DNA from: Kitasatospora sp. SolWspMP-SS2h
GTDB lineage: Bacteria; Actinomycetota; Actinomycetes; Streptomycetales; Streptomycetaceae
Direction: 5' to 3'
DNA length: 64,000 bases
NCBI RefSeq assembly: GCF_003259315.1
Contig: NZ_QLLT01000024.1
Location: 1 to 64,000, forward strand
Shown here: piece by piece, positions 51,504-59,186 of the stretch
Numbering within the stretch: position 1 is the first letter of the stretch
Layout of the letters: every line of letters starts with the position of its first letter
Made by a program: the position numbers and the translations under genes
The notes under the pieces: model-generated
Told to the model about the DNA's origin: nothing
Databases searched by the model: none
What the model saw: only the letters and a program-made list of their open reading frames with translations

Positions 51504-52127
51504 TCAGGCGCGCTCGGCGAGGACCAGGTAGCGGGTCGGCTCGTCGGCGTAGGAGAGCGGGGCCCAGCCGTTGGCGGCGAGCAGCGGGAAGAGGTGTTCG
51601 CGGGCGCGCAGGTCGTCGGGGGTGAGCGGGCGGCCCTTGCGGGCGGCCAGCGCGGCCCGGCCGAGCGGGTGGAAGAGCGCGAGCCGGCCGCCGGGGCGGG
51701 TGACCCGGGCGAGTTCGCGCAGGCCGGCGGCGGGGCCGGGCAGGTGGGAGACCAGCCCCGCGCCGAACACCAGGTCGGCGACCGCGTCGGGCAGCGGCAG
51801 CCGGGTGCAGTCGGCCAGCACCAGGGCGGCGTCCGCGCGGTGGGCGCGGGCCCGGTCGAGCATCTCGGGCGTCAGGTCGACGCCCAGGACGGTGCCGTCC
51901 GGGCCGACGGCGGCCCGCAGCAGCGGGAGGGCGCGGCCGGTGCCGCAGCCCGCGTCCACCGCGAACTGCCCCGGGGCCAGGCCGCTGTCGGCGATCGCGG
52001 CGGCGTAGCGCGGGCTGTCGTCCGGGTAGGTGCTGTCCCAGCGGGCGGCGCGTTCGGCGAAGAAGGCGCGGGTCTCGGCCAGTTCGCGGGCGTGGGCGGC
52101 GGACGGCGGGAGCGGCGAAGTGTCCAT
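51504..52127 (-). CDS. Class I SAM-dependent methyltransferase
   Basis: 207 aa. SAM motif I VDAGCGTGRALPLLRAAVG, motif II LGVDLTPEMLDRARAH, motif III ALVLADCTRLPLPDAVADLVFGAGLVSHL; methyltransferase type 11 fold. A TACCCT -10 box lies 7 nt before the ATG and no ribosome site is present, suggesting leaderless translation. Substrate unknown. Convergent with the response-regulator gene. Confidence 0.88.
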   Translation of the reverse strand: MDTSPLPPSAAHARELAETRAFFAERAARWDSTYPDDSPRYAAAIADSGLAPGQFAVDAGCGTGRALPLLRAAVGPDGTVLGVDLTPEMLDRARAHRADAALVLADCTRLPLPDAVADLVFGAGLVSHLPGPAAGLRELARVTRPGGRLALFHPLGRAALAARKGRPLTPDDLRAREHLFPLLAANGWAPLSYADEPTRYLVLAERA

Positions 52128-52319
52128 GGACGGGAGGGTACTTGGGCGGGGGAGCGGTCGGGCGGCGGCCGTGACCCGGGGCGCTCCGGCTCGTTGGAGG
52201 GGCGGGGGGTCCGTCGGGGTGTCCAGCGGTGCCCGGCCGGGGGGAGCCGGGCTGTCGCGCTCACCCGGACGGGTGATCAAAGGGCCCGGCGGCGGCGAGC
52301 GCCGACTCCCCGGAGATAA

Positions 52320-52338
52320 AGTTAGGCTTACCTAACTT
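52320..52338. promoter_or_regulatory. Iron box (DmdR1/IdeR site)
   Basis: AGTTAGGCTTACCTAACTT matches the TTAGGTTAGGCT-AACCTAA class of actinobacterial iron boxes and is nearly palindromic. It lies 19 bp before the aminotransferase start, so iron-replete DmdR1/IdeR should repress the two genes. Confidence 0.9.
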
Positions 52339-52356
52339 CCCAAGGGAGCTCCTGCT

Positions 52357-53727
52357 GTGACCCTCACCGTCGGCACCCCCGCCGCACCGGCCGGCGACGC
52401 GATCCTGCGCCGCCAGCGCATCCGCGAATCGGCCGCCCGCACCTACGCCCGGTCCTTCCCGATCGTCCCGGTGCGCGCGAACGGCATGACGGTGGAGGGC
52501 GCCGACGGACGCCGCTACCTCGACTGCCTCTCCGGCGCCGGCACCCTCGCGCTCGGCCACAACCACCCGGTGGTGCTCGACGCGATCCGCCGCACCCTCG
52601 ACAGCGGCGCCCCCCTGCACCTGCTCGACCTCGCCACCGCCGAGAAGGACGACTTCACCACCGCCCTGCTGGAGAGCCTCCCGGAGAAGTTCGCCGCCCG
52701 GTCCCGGGTGCACTTCTGCGGCCCGGCCGGCACCGACGCCGTCGAGGCCGCCCTCAAGCTGATGCAGACCGCCACCGGCCGGCGCGGCGCCCTCGCCTTC
52801 ACCGGCGCCTACCACGGCATGACCGCCGGCGCCCTCGCCGTCACCGGCAACACCGCCGTCAAGGCCCCGCTGCCCAGCGGCGGCGAGGTCACCCGGCTGC
52901 CCTACCCCTACGCCTACCGCTGCCCGTTCGGCATCGGCGGCGAACGCGGCGCCGAACTCGCCGCCGCCTACACCGAGCGCCTGCTGGACGACCCGGCCGG
53001 GGGCGTGCTGCCGCCCGCCGCGATGATCCTGGAGGCCGTCCAGGGCGAGGGCGGCGTCGTCCCCGCCCCCGACGCCTGGCTGCGCGAGATGCGCCGGATC
53101 ACCGCCGAACGCGGCATCCCGCTGATCCTGGACGAGGTGCAGACCGGCGTCGGCCGCACCGGACGGATGTGGGCCGTCGAGCACAGCGGCATCGAACCCG
53201 ACGCGATGGTGCTCTCCAAGGCCATCGGCGGCAGCCTCCCGCTCGCCGTCGTGGTCTACCGCGACGAGTACGACGGCTGGCAGCCCGGCGCCCACACCGG
53301 CACCTTCCGCGGCAACACCCTGGCGATGGCGGCCGGCGCCGCCACCCTCCGGTACGTGGCCGCCAACGGCCTGGTCGCCCGGGCCGAGACCGTCGGCGCC
53401 CGGATCGCCGCCCGCCTCGACGGCGCCCGCGACCGCCTCCCGGTGATCGGCGACGTCCGCGGCCGCGGCCTGATGCTCGGCGTCGAACTCGTCGACCCCG
53501 CGGGCACCCCCGACAGCTGCGGCGCCCACCCCGCCGACCCGCGCCTCGCCGTCCGGGTCCGCGAAGCCTGCCTCGCCCGCGGCCTGATCGTCGAACTCGG
53601 CGGCCGCCACGACGCCGTCCTGCGGCTGCTGCCCCCGCTCACCATCACCGACGAGCAGGCCGAGGCCGTCCTCGAACGGCTCTGCGCGGCGATCGAGTCC
53701 GCGATGCGGCAGCCGGGCGACAAGTGA
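52357..53727 (+). CDS. dat: L-2,4-diaminobutyrate:2-oxoglutarate aminotransferase
   Basis: 456 aa, class III PLP transaminase. Motifs: CLSGAGTLALGHNHP, FCGPAGTDAVEAALKL, TGAYHGMTAGALAVTGN, ILDEVQTGVGRTGRM and the PLP-lysine in VLSKAIGGSLPLAVVVY. The long GPAGTDAVEAA and GGSLPLAVVVY forms match siderophore-type diaminobutyrate aminotransferases. It converts aspartate semialdehyde plus Glu to diaminobutyrate. AGGGAG precedes the GTG. Iron-box control and the decarboxylase downstream support siderophore precursor supply. Confidence 0.9.
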   Translation: MTLTVGTPAAPAGDAILRRQRIRESAARTYARSFPIVPVRANGMTVEGADGRRYLDCLSGAGTLALGHNHPVVLDAIRRTLDSGAPLHLLDLATAEKDDFTTALLESLPEKFAARSRVHFCGPAGTDAVEAALKLMQTATGRRGALAFTGAYHGMTAGALAVTGNTAVKAPLPSGGEVTRLPYPYAYRCPFGIGGERGAELAAAYTERLLDDPAGGVLPPAAMILEAVQGEGGVVPAPDAWLREMRRITAERGIPLILDEVQTGVGRTGRMWAVEHSGIEPDAMVLSKAIGGSLPLAVVVYRDEYDGWQPGAHTGTFRGNTLAMAAGAATLRYVAANGLVARAETVGARIAARLDGARDRLPVIGDVRGRGLMLGVELVDPAGTPDSCGAHPADPRLAVRVREACLARGLIVELGGRHDAVLRLLPPLTITDEQAEAVLERLCAAIESAMRQPGDK

Positions 53728-53794
53728 CATCCAGGACACCGGACGTGACGGAGCGTCATATCAACCCTCGGGCAGGAAGGTTGGCGGGCAGGGC

Positions 53795-55288
53795 ATGAGC
53801 GGGACGACCGAACTCTCCGGCGGGACGACCGAACCCTCCGGCGGGTGCGCCGAACTCTCCGGCGGAACCGCCGGGCCGGCGGCCCTGCGGCCGCTGATCG
53901 ACGAGGTGCTGGCCGGGCTCGCGGCCGGCGCGGCGCGGCGCGGCGGGCCGATCGCCCCCGGGGCGCCGGAGCAGATCGCGACGGTCGTCCGGGAGGCGCT
54001 GGCCGGGGCCCGGGGGCCGTCCGCGCTGGGCGAGTTGGCGCACCTGCTGGCCTACGGCGCCGCCGACCCGGCCGACCCCGGGTGCGCCGCGCACCTGCAC
54101 TGCCCGCCGCTGGCCGTCGCGGTCGCCGCGGACCTCGCCGTCAGCGCGCTCAACCCGTCCCAGGACTCCTGGGACCAGGCCCCCGCCGCGACCGCGCTGG
54201 AGAGCGAACTGCTCGCCGAACTCGCCGCCTCGGTCGGCTTCCACCCCGACCGGGCGGCCGGGGTGCTGACCACCGGCGGCACCGAGTCCAACCTGATGGG
54301 CCTGATGCTGGCCCGCGACCAACGCCTCGGCCCCGACGTCGAGTTGAACGGCCTGCCGGCCGGGGTCCGCCCCCGCATCCTGGCCTCCGAAGCCGCGCAC
54401 TTCTCCGTCCAGCGCGCCGCCGCCCTGCTCGGCCTCGGCGAACGCGCCGTCCGCACCGTCCGGGTCGACCGCCAACTGCGGATGGATCCGGACGCGTTGG
54501 CCGACGCCTTCGCCGAAGCGGACCGGGAGGGCGCCACCCCCCTCGCGGTGGTCGCCACCGCCGGCACCACCGACACCGGCGCGATCGACCCGCTCCCCGC
54601 CATCGCCGACCTCGCCGCCCGCCACGGCACCTGGCTGCACGTCGACGCGGCCTACGGCGGCGGCGCCCTCTTCTCCGAACGCCTCGCCCCCCTCCTCGAC
54701 GGCATCGACCGGGCCGACTCGGTCTCCCTCGACTGGCACAAACTCGGCTGGCAACCCGCCGCCGCCGGCGTCTTCCTGGCCCGCGAGGCCCGCACCTACG
54801 CCTCGCTCGCCCGCCGCGCGGTCTACCTCAACCCCGCCGACGACGAGGAAGCCGGCTACCCCAGCCTGCTCGGCCAGTCCCTGCGCACCACCCGCCGCCC
54901 CGACGCCTTCAAACTCGCCGTCACCCTCCGCGTCCTCGGCCGGGAAGGACTCGGCGCCCTGGTCGACCGCTGCCACCGGAGCGCCCTACGGGCAGCCGAA
55001 CTCATCCGCACCACAACCGAGTTGGAACTCCACTGCGACCCGGTCCTGACCACCGTGGTCTTCCGCTACCTCCCCCCCGACCCGGCGGACAGCGACCGGA
55101 TCAACGCCCAACTCCGCCGCGACCTCCTCCGCACCGGCCGAGCCGTGATCGGCCGCACCGAAATCCCCGGCCACGGCCCGGGCCGAATCCGCCTCAAACT
55201 GACCCTGCTCAACCCCCGCACCACCGAGACCGACCTGACCGCCCTCCTGCACACGGTGATCGACGCCGGCGCCGAGATCCACGGCTAG
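53795..55288 (+). CDS. ddc: L-2,4-diaminobutyrate decarboxylase
   Basis: 497 aa, group II PLP decarboxylase. Motifs: TTGGTESNLMGLMLARD, SEAAHFSVQRAAALLGLG, ATAGTTDTGAIDPLPAI, WLHVDAAYGGGALFSE and the PLP-lysine in SVSLDWHKLGWQP. Produces 1,3-diaminopropane, a building block of hydroxamate-citrate siderophores. The N-terminus holds three near-identical 7-residue repeats (around TTELSGG). ATG start has only a weak GGGCAGGG in front. Follows dat by 67 bp; no IucA/IucC synthetase or N-hydroxylase follows. Confidence 0.9.
   Translation: MSGTTELSGGTTEPSGGCAELSGGTAGPAALRPLIDEVLAGLAAGAARRGGPIAPGAPEQIATVVREALAGARGPSALGELAHLLAYGAADPADPGCAAHLHCPPLAVAVAADLAVSALNPSQDSWDQAPAATALESELLAELAASVGFHPDRAAGVLTTGGTESNLMGLMLARDQRLGPDVELNGLPAGVRPRILASEAAHFSVQRAAALLGLGERAVRTVRVDRQLRMDPDALADAFAEADREGATPLAVVATAGTTDTGAIDPLPAIADLAARHGTWLHVDAAYGGGALFSERLAPLLDGIDRADSVSLDWHKLGWQPAAAGVFLAREARTYASLARRAVYLNPADDEEAGYPSLLGQSLRTTRRPDAFKLAVTLRVLGREGLGALVDRCHRSALRAAELIRTTTELELHCDPVLTTVVFRYLPPDPADSDRINAQLRRDLLRTGRAVIGRTEIPGHGPGRIRLKLTLLNPRTTETDLTALLHTVIDAGAEIHG
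53801..53863 (+). repeat. Three 21-bp repeats in the ddc N-terminus
   Basis: Three units ending CCGAACTCTCCGGC or CCGAACCCTCCGGC, in frame, each adding seven residues before the conserved enzyme. Length variation between strains is likely. Confidence 0.8.
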
Positions 55289-55474
55289 CCCCCCGGCCGG
55301 GACGGCTCGCCCCGCGACGCGGCGTACCCTCCGGGTCGCAGCACGGGGTGCGCGGGCCGCGTCGCCGCACAGCGGCCGGGACGCTCGATCGCCCGGACGG
55401 GCCCCGGGCCTGTCCCGGACCCGCGTTCGCAGCACCGTGGGCCGGTGGATGAGAGGCAGGCCCCGACGCCGGGG

Positions 55475-55834
55475 ATGACGATCAGCGTTCGGACGCGCCA
55501 GGACGTGGTGGTCGTCGATCCGGAGCGCTTCCTCGCTTCGGCCCGCGCGGCGTACCGCGAAACCTCCCCCGAGATCACCGAGGAGCGGGCAGCCGAGGAC
55601 ATCCGCGACGTCCACGACGCCGTGTGGGCCCTGCTGGACCGCTTCGGCCGCCTCGCAGCCGACGCGCCGGCGTCCGCCGCGCTCCCCGGCCAACAGGTTC
55701 CGGACCGCCCGGACGGTCTCTCACCTGCGGGCGAGCACCAGCGGATCGTGCTGAACGATCCGCGGCCCCTGCAGGACTACGGCTGCTTCCTGCCCGAGGA
55801 GTACGACCCGTTCGCCATCCCGCCGAGCGCGTGA
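55475..55834 (+). CDS. Hypothetical protein
   Basis: 119 aa (129 if the ATG at 55445 is used). N-terminal VVVVDPERFLASARAAYRETSPEITEERAAEDIRDVHDAVWALLDRFG is helical and acidic; the C-terminus ends DYGCFLPEEYDPFAIPPSA. No known domain. GGGG just before the ATG is a weak ribosome site. It abuts a transposase remnant and may be part of transferred DNA. Confidence 0.55.
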   Translation: MTISVRTRQDVVVVDPERFLASARAAYRETSPEITEERAAEDIRDVHDAVWALLDRFGRLAADAPASAALPGQQVPDRPDGLSPAGEHQRIVLNDPRPLQDYGCFLPEEYDPFAIPPSA

Positions 55835-55841
55835 CGTCGGC

Positions 55842-55912
55842 CGGTTCGTGTCCGTCGACTCCACCACCGTCCGCGCCCACCGGCACGCCGCCGGCGGCGA
55901 AAAGGGGGGGGC
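55842..55912 (+). pseudogene. IS5-like transposase fragment
   Basis: About 20 codons read RFVSVDSTTVRAHRHAAGG, matching the first catalytic-Asp block of IS5-family transposases (VDSTxVRAHxHAAG). Flanking transposase sequence is missing, and a run of eight G bases follows. A leftover of an old insertion beside the graspetide region. Confidence 0.55.
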
Positions 55913-56024
55913 GGGAACGAAACGGCGGATCGCGCCCGCGGCGGACCGAGTGCCGAAATCCATCTCGCCTGCGGCGTGCGGGGCCGGCCGCCGGCAGCGC
56001 GCCCGCCTCACAGGGCCGTGGTTC

Positions 56025-56876
56025 TCATCCGAGGGCGTCGATCGCGGTGGTGATCAGCGTGCGGGCAGCGGCGCCGTGGACCGCGAGACCCGCGAACCGG
56101 GCGAACACCTGCATGTACAGGGCGACATCGGTGGGAGCGGTGACCGTGACCTGTGCCGACAACAGCTCCGTGCCGGCCTGTCGGTCGTCGAAGACGTTGA
56201 AGGACTCGGTGGGCCACACGGTGCGAGCCGCGGTGAACGGGATGATCCCCAGAGACACGGACGGCAACGACATCACGGTCAGCAGGTGGCCGAGTTGCCC
56301 GGCCATCACCGCCTCGTCTCCCACCCGGTAGCGCAGCACGGACTCCTCGAGAACGACGACGAGGCGGCGCCCACCGTCGAAGACGATCCGGGAGCGTGCG
56401 AGACGGGCGTCGACGGCGTCCGACACGTCGTCAGGAGTCCGGCGTACATCGGCCACCATCCGCAGGAGCGCGCCGGCGTAGCCCTTCGTCTGCAGGGCAC
56501 CGGGGACCACCCGGGAGGAGTAGGCGTGGAAGCGGCTGGTGCGCACGTACAGGGGCACCCGGGCTTGCTGCGCGTGGCGCAGCCCGGTGCGGGTGATCCG
56601 TCGCCATTCGACGTACAGGCTGTCCGCCGCCCGGTTGGCGGCGACCAGGTCCTCGGCCTGACGGTCGTCGGCGCCGCAGGCGTGGCACCACGTCCGGATG
56701 TCCGCGTCCGAGATCGGTGCCCTGGCATTGAGGATGCGGGAGGTCTTGGCGTGGTGCCAGCCGCAGAGCACCGACAGTTCCCCTCCCTTCAGACCGGCGT
56801 CGCGCATCAGCTCGCCGAGGCGGCCGGCGAGGGCGGCGCGGGCCGCCTGGGCGTTGGAGGACGGGGAGGTCGACAT
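56025..56876 (-). CDS. XRE-family regulator with DUF5753 domain
   Basis: 283 aa. HTH at residues 12-70 (ALAGRLGELMRDAGLKGGELSVLCGWHHAKTSRILNARAP), then the DUF5753 domain (YSSRVVPGALQTKGYAGALL, RIVFDGGRRLVVVLEESVLRYRVGD, SLPSVSLGIIPF, ESFNVFDDR). ATG start; the preceding gene on this strand ends 27 bp upstream. This pair architecture is typical of Streptomyces and probably controls the adjacent small genes or the divergent graspetide operon. Confidence 0.9.
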   Translation of the reverse strand: MSTSPSSNAQAARAALAGRLGELMRDAGLKGGELSVLCGWHHAKTSRILNARAPISDADIRTWCHACGADDRQAEDLVAANRAADSLYVEWRRITRTGLRHAQQARVPLYVRTSRFHAYSSRVVPGALQTKGYAGALLRMVADVRRTPDDVSDAVDARLARSRIVFDGGRRLVVVLEESVLRYRVGDEAVMAGQLGHLLTVMSLPSVSLGIIPFTAARTVWPTESFNVFDDRQAGTELLSAQVTVTAPTDVALYMQVFARFAGLAVHGAAARTLITTAIDALG

Positions 56877-56903
56877 CGTTTGCGCCGTACGGATTCGGGC
56901 CGG

Positions 56904-57428
56904 TCAGACGGTGAACTTCTCGTGCGGTACGGCCCGCTCCCAGACCACTTCGAACGCGGCGGCGCACAGCCGCGCCACCGCCGGGTCTGCGCTGAACGAC
57001 GGACCGGCGCTCTCTCCGTCACCGGTGAAGTGGTTGAACCTCACCAACGTGCCGTCGAACAGCCAGAAGTCGTTGCCCGGCAGGGGAATGTCCGATGTCT
57101 CGCGACGGTCCAGCCATCGGACCTGCTCGCCGGCGGCGATGTTGGTGAAGGTCCCGGAGTGCTCGAACCGGATGTACTCCGACACCGGCGTGGACACGAT
57201 CCGGGCGCGGCGGATCTCGACGCCCCGCCCGAGGGTCTCCTGGACCGTCGACAGCCACGGGCGCCACCAGGAGGCCCGGTCCGCCGGGTCGTGCCGGAAG
57301 CCGTCGCGCCAAGCCGCGAACGCCTCCACTTCCTTGGCCACGCTGTAGCCGTCCCGCATCTCCAGGTGGACCGCCGTGGAACGCGTCGCGGCCAACTGCT
57401 CAGCGAACGTGGGTACCTTCGGCTTCAT
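56904..57428 (-). CDS. DUF6879-family protein
   Basis: 174 aa. Conserved pattern HLEMRDGYSVAKEVEAFAAWRDG, RRARIVSTPVSEYIRFEHSGTFTNIAAGEQVRWLDRRE and NDFWLFDGTLVRFNHFTGDG, the DUF6879 signature found next to XRE-DUF5753 genes. Overlaps the preceding 80-aa gene by 29 bp, so the three genes form an operon. Molecular role unknown. Confidence 0.85.
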   Translation of the reverse strand: MKPKVPTFAEQLAATRSTAVHLEMRDGYSVAKEVEAFAAWRDGFRHDPADRASWWRPWLSTVQETLGRGVEIRRARIVSTPVSEYIRFEHSGTFTNIAAGEQVRWLDRRETSDIPLPGNDFWLFDGTLVRFNHFTGDGESAGPSFSADPAVARLCAAAFEVVWERAVPHEKFTV

Positions 57429-57642
57429 CGCATGCCTTCCTCAAGATCGCCACCATGCGGGCCGGGAGCCGAACCACATCCTCCGTGTCGGGGATGCTTC
57501 CGATCTCCAGGCACCTGGCGCGCAGCTCGTCGTCGGCCTTCCAGCCCTGCACGACGATCTCGTCAGCTTCGTCGTCGTACCAGACCGTCGGGCACTCGTC
57601 GTCCCCCGTGTTGGGGTCGATCCCGATGAGCCGCAGTGCCAT
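57400..57642 (-). CDS. 80-aa acidic protein, first gene of the regulator operon
   Basis: Starts MALRLIGIDPNTGDDECPTV and ends KACDEAEGTHVR; strands and a C-terminal helix, no membrane segment. AGGGGAG lies just before the ATG. It heads the DUF6879-XRE operon, divergent from the graspetide precursor 333 bp away. I recognise no named function. Confidence 0.7.
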   Translation of the reverse strand: MALRLIGIDPNTGDDECPTVWYDDEADEIVVQGWKADDELRARCLEIGSIPDTEDVVRLPARMVAILRKACDEAEGTHVR

Positions 57643-57975
57643 GCCAACTCCCCTCTACAAGAGGTTTGCGCGGTTTTGCAAGACGATTCCCCAGCGAGTC
57701 GCCACCGTCAAGAGGGCCGGCGGTCGCGTCTCCGGACGGCAGGTTCGCCGCCCGGAGACGGACGGGACCGGTTCGATCAAGGGGGTACATGCTTTCGGAC
57801 GGTTGGGGCGGCCCGACGGTTGGAGCGCAAATTCCCGCACATTCCTGGCACCGTCCGCGGTCACCTCACTACGGTCGATCACAGCTTGCGGGACGGTCGG
57901 AAGAACGGCATCCACGTACACCGCGGTATCCGCCGCCCCGCACCGGCGCACCACGAATGAACGAGGAAGGAAGCG
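57643..57975. other. Divergent promoter region of regulator and graspetide operons
   Basis: 333 bp with lower GC than its surroundings. CGGTCACCTC, CGGTCGATC and GGACGGT motifs recur between 57820 and 57900 and may be binding sites. No clear promoter could be fixed, and no gene is supported. Confidence 0.4.
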
Positions 57976-58224
57976 ATGACCACGACCACGCTCCGGCCCT
58001 GGGGCCTGAACAGGCTGCGCCCCTACCCGTCGGTGACCGTCGAGCCGTACGCCACCGTCACCCTCGACCCGCTCACCCAGACCGGCGTCTTCCTCGACCA
58101 AGGCGGCGACGCCGTGGAGATGGGCAAGCACGGCACCTCCCGGGGGACCGAGACCAGGCCCGAATCCACCAACCAGGACAGCAAGAACGACACCGACCAC
58201 GACCAGGACACCGAACAGGACTGA
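57976..58224 (+). CDS. Graspetide (ATP-grasp-modified RiPP) precursor
   Basis: 82 aa with the actinobacterial ATP-grasp target leader: RPWGLNRLRPYP (7-18), LDPLTQTGVFLDQGG (30-44) and VEMGKHGT (47-54). The core after about residue 52 is rich in donors (T54, S55, T58, T60, S64, T65) and then acceptors (D68, D72, D74, D76, D78, E80, D82), as needed for omega-ester links between Thr/Ser and Asp/Glu. AGGAAGG precedes the ATG. Its stop overlaps the ligase start (TGATG). Confidence 0.92.
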   Translation: MTTTTLRPWGLNRLRPYPSVTVEPYATVTLDPLTQTGVFLDQGGDAVEMGKHGTSRGTETRPESTNQDSKNDTDHDQDTEQD

Positions 58225-59186
58225 TGACGATGACGGGCGCGGGACCGGTGGCCGTCGCCACCGCGGCGGACGACATGACCGCCGACACGGTGATCACCGA
58301 ACTCAACCGGCGCGGCACGGAGGTGATCCGCTTCAACCCCGCCGACCTCGGAACCGACCTGCTGGTCTCCGCCCGCTTCGGCAGCCGTCCGACCGGACCG
58401 GCCGGGCAGTTGCGCACACCCTCGCGAAGCGCCGACCTCACGGGCATCCGCTCCCTGTACTGGCGCCGCCCCGACTGGCCGGCGTTCGACCACCTCGATC
58501 CGGCCGACGCCCGCTTCGCCGCCGCCCAGACCCGCTTCGGCCTGGGCGGCACCCTCTACTCCCTGCCGAACTGCCTATTCGTCAACCACCCCCTCCGCAA
58601 CCGCGCCGCCGAGCACAAGCCCCTCCAACTCGCCGCCGCCCAGCGCCTCGGCCTCACCGTCCCCCCGACACTGGTCACCAACGACCACCACGACGCACGC
58701 GAGTTCATCACCGCTCACGACCAGGTCGTCTTCAAGACGCTGCGCTGGACGCCCTACCAGAAGGACGGCGTCGGCATGACGACCTGGACCGAGCCGGTGA
58801 CCGCCGGCGAGATCGACGAGCGGATCACGGTCGTCCCGCACCTGTTCCAGGCCCGCGTCGACAAGACCGCCGACATCCGCGTCATCGTCGCCGGCACCCG
58901 GGTGTTCGCCGTCCGCATCGACTCCGACCTGCTCGACTGGCGCCTGGACTACAGCACGCTGGCCTACCGCCCCCTCACCCTGCCGAGCGCCCTGGAGAAG
59001 GCACTCCTCGCCTTCCTGGAGGACTTCCACCTCGTCTCGGGCTCCTTCGACCTCGCCCTCGACCACGACGGCAACCACCACTTCCTGGAGCTCAACCCCA
59101 ACGGCCAGTGGGGCTGGCTCGAAGACGAGACCGGCCTTCCCCTCACCAGCGCCTTCGCCGACCTGCTCACCCGAGGAGCACCGTGA
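58224..59186 (+). CDS. ATP-grasp ribosomal peptide maturase
   Basis: 320 aa, graspetide ligase. Precursor-contact motif SLYWRRPDWP, ATP-binding lysine in VVFKTLRWTPYQKDG, AVRIDSDLLDWRLDYS, and metal-binding ELNPNGQWGWLE near the end. It activates Asp/Glu side chains as acyl phosphates and joins them to Thr/Ser hydroxyls of the core. Overlaps the precursor gene at its start and the methyltransferase at its end. Confidence 0.94.
   Translation: MTMTGAGPVAVATAADDMTADTVITELNRRGTEVIRFNPADLGTDLLVSARFGSRPTGPAGQLRTPSRSADLTGIRSLYWRRPDWPAFDHLDPADARFAAAQTRFGLGGTLYSLPNCLFVNHPLRNRAAEHKPLQLAAAQRLGLTVPPTLVTNDHHDAREFITAHDQVVFKTLRWTPYQKDGVGMTTWTEPVTAGEIDERITVVPHLFQARVDKTADIRVIVAGTRVFAVRIDSDLLDWRLDYSTLAYRPLTLPSALEKALLAFLEDFHLVSGSFDLALDHDGNHHFLELNPNGQWGWLEDETGLPLTSAFADLLTRGAP

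Noticed and set aside
55848-57629. A long plus-strand ORF across the XRE and DUF6879 genes
   Set aside because: Only its first 20 codons resemble a transposase; the rest is antisense to three well-supported minus-strand genes.
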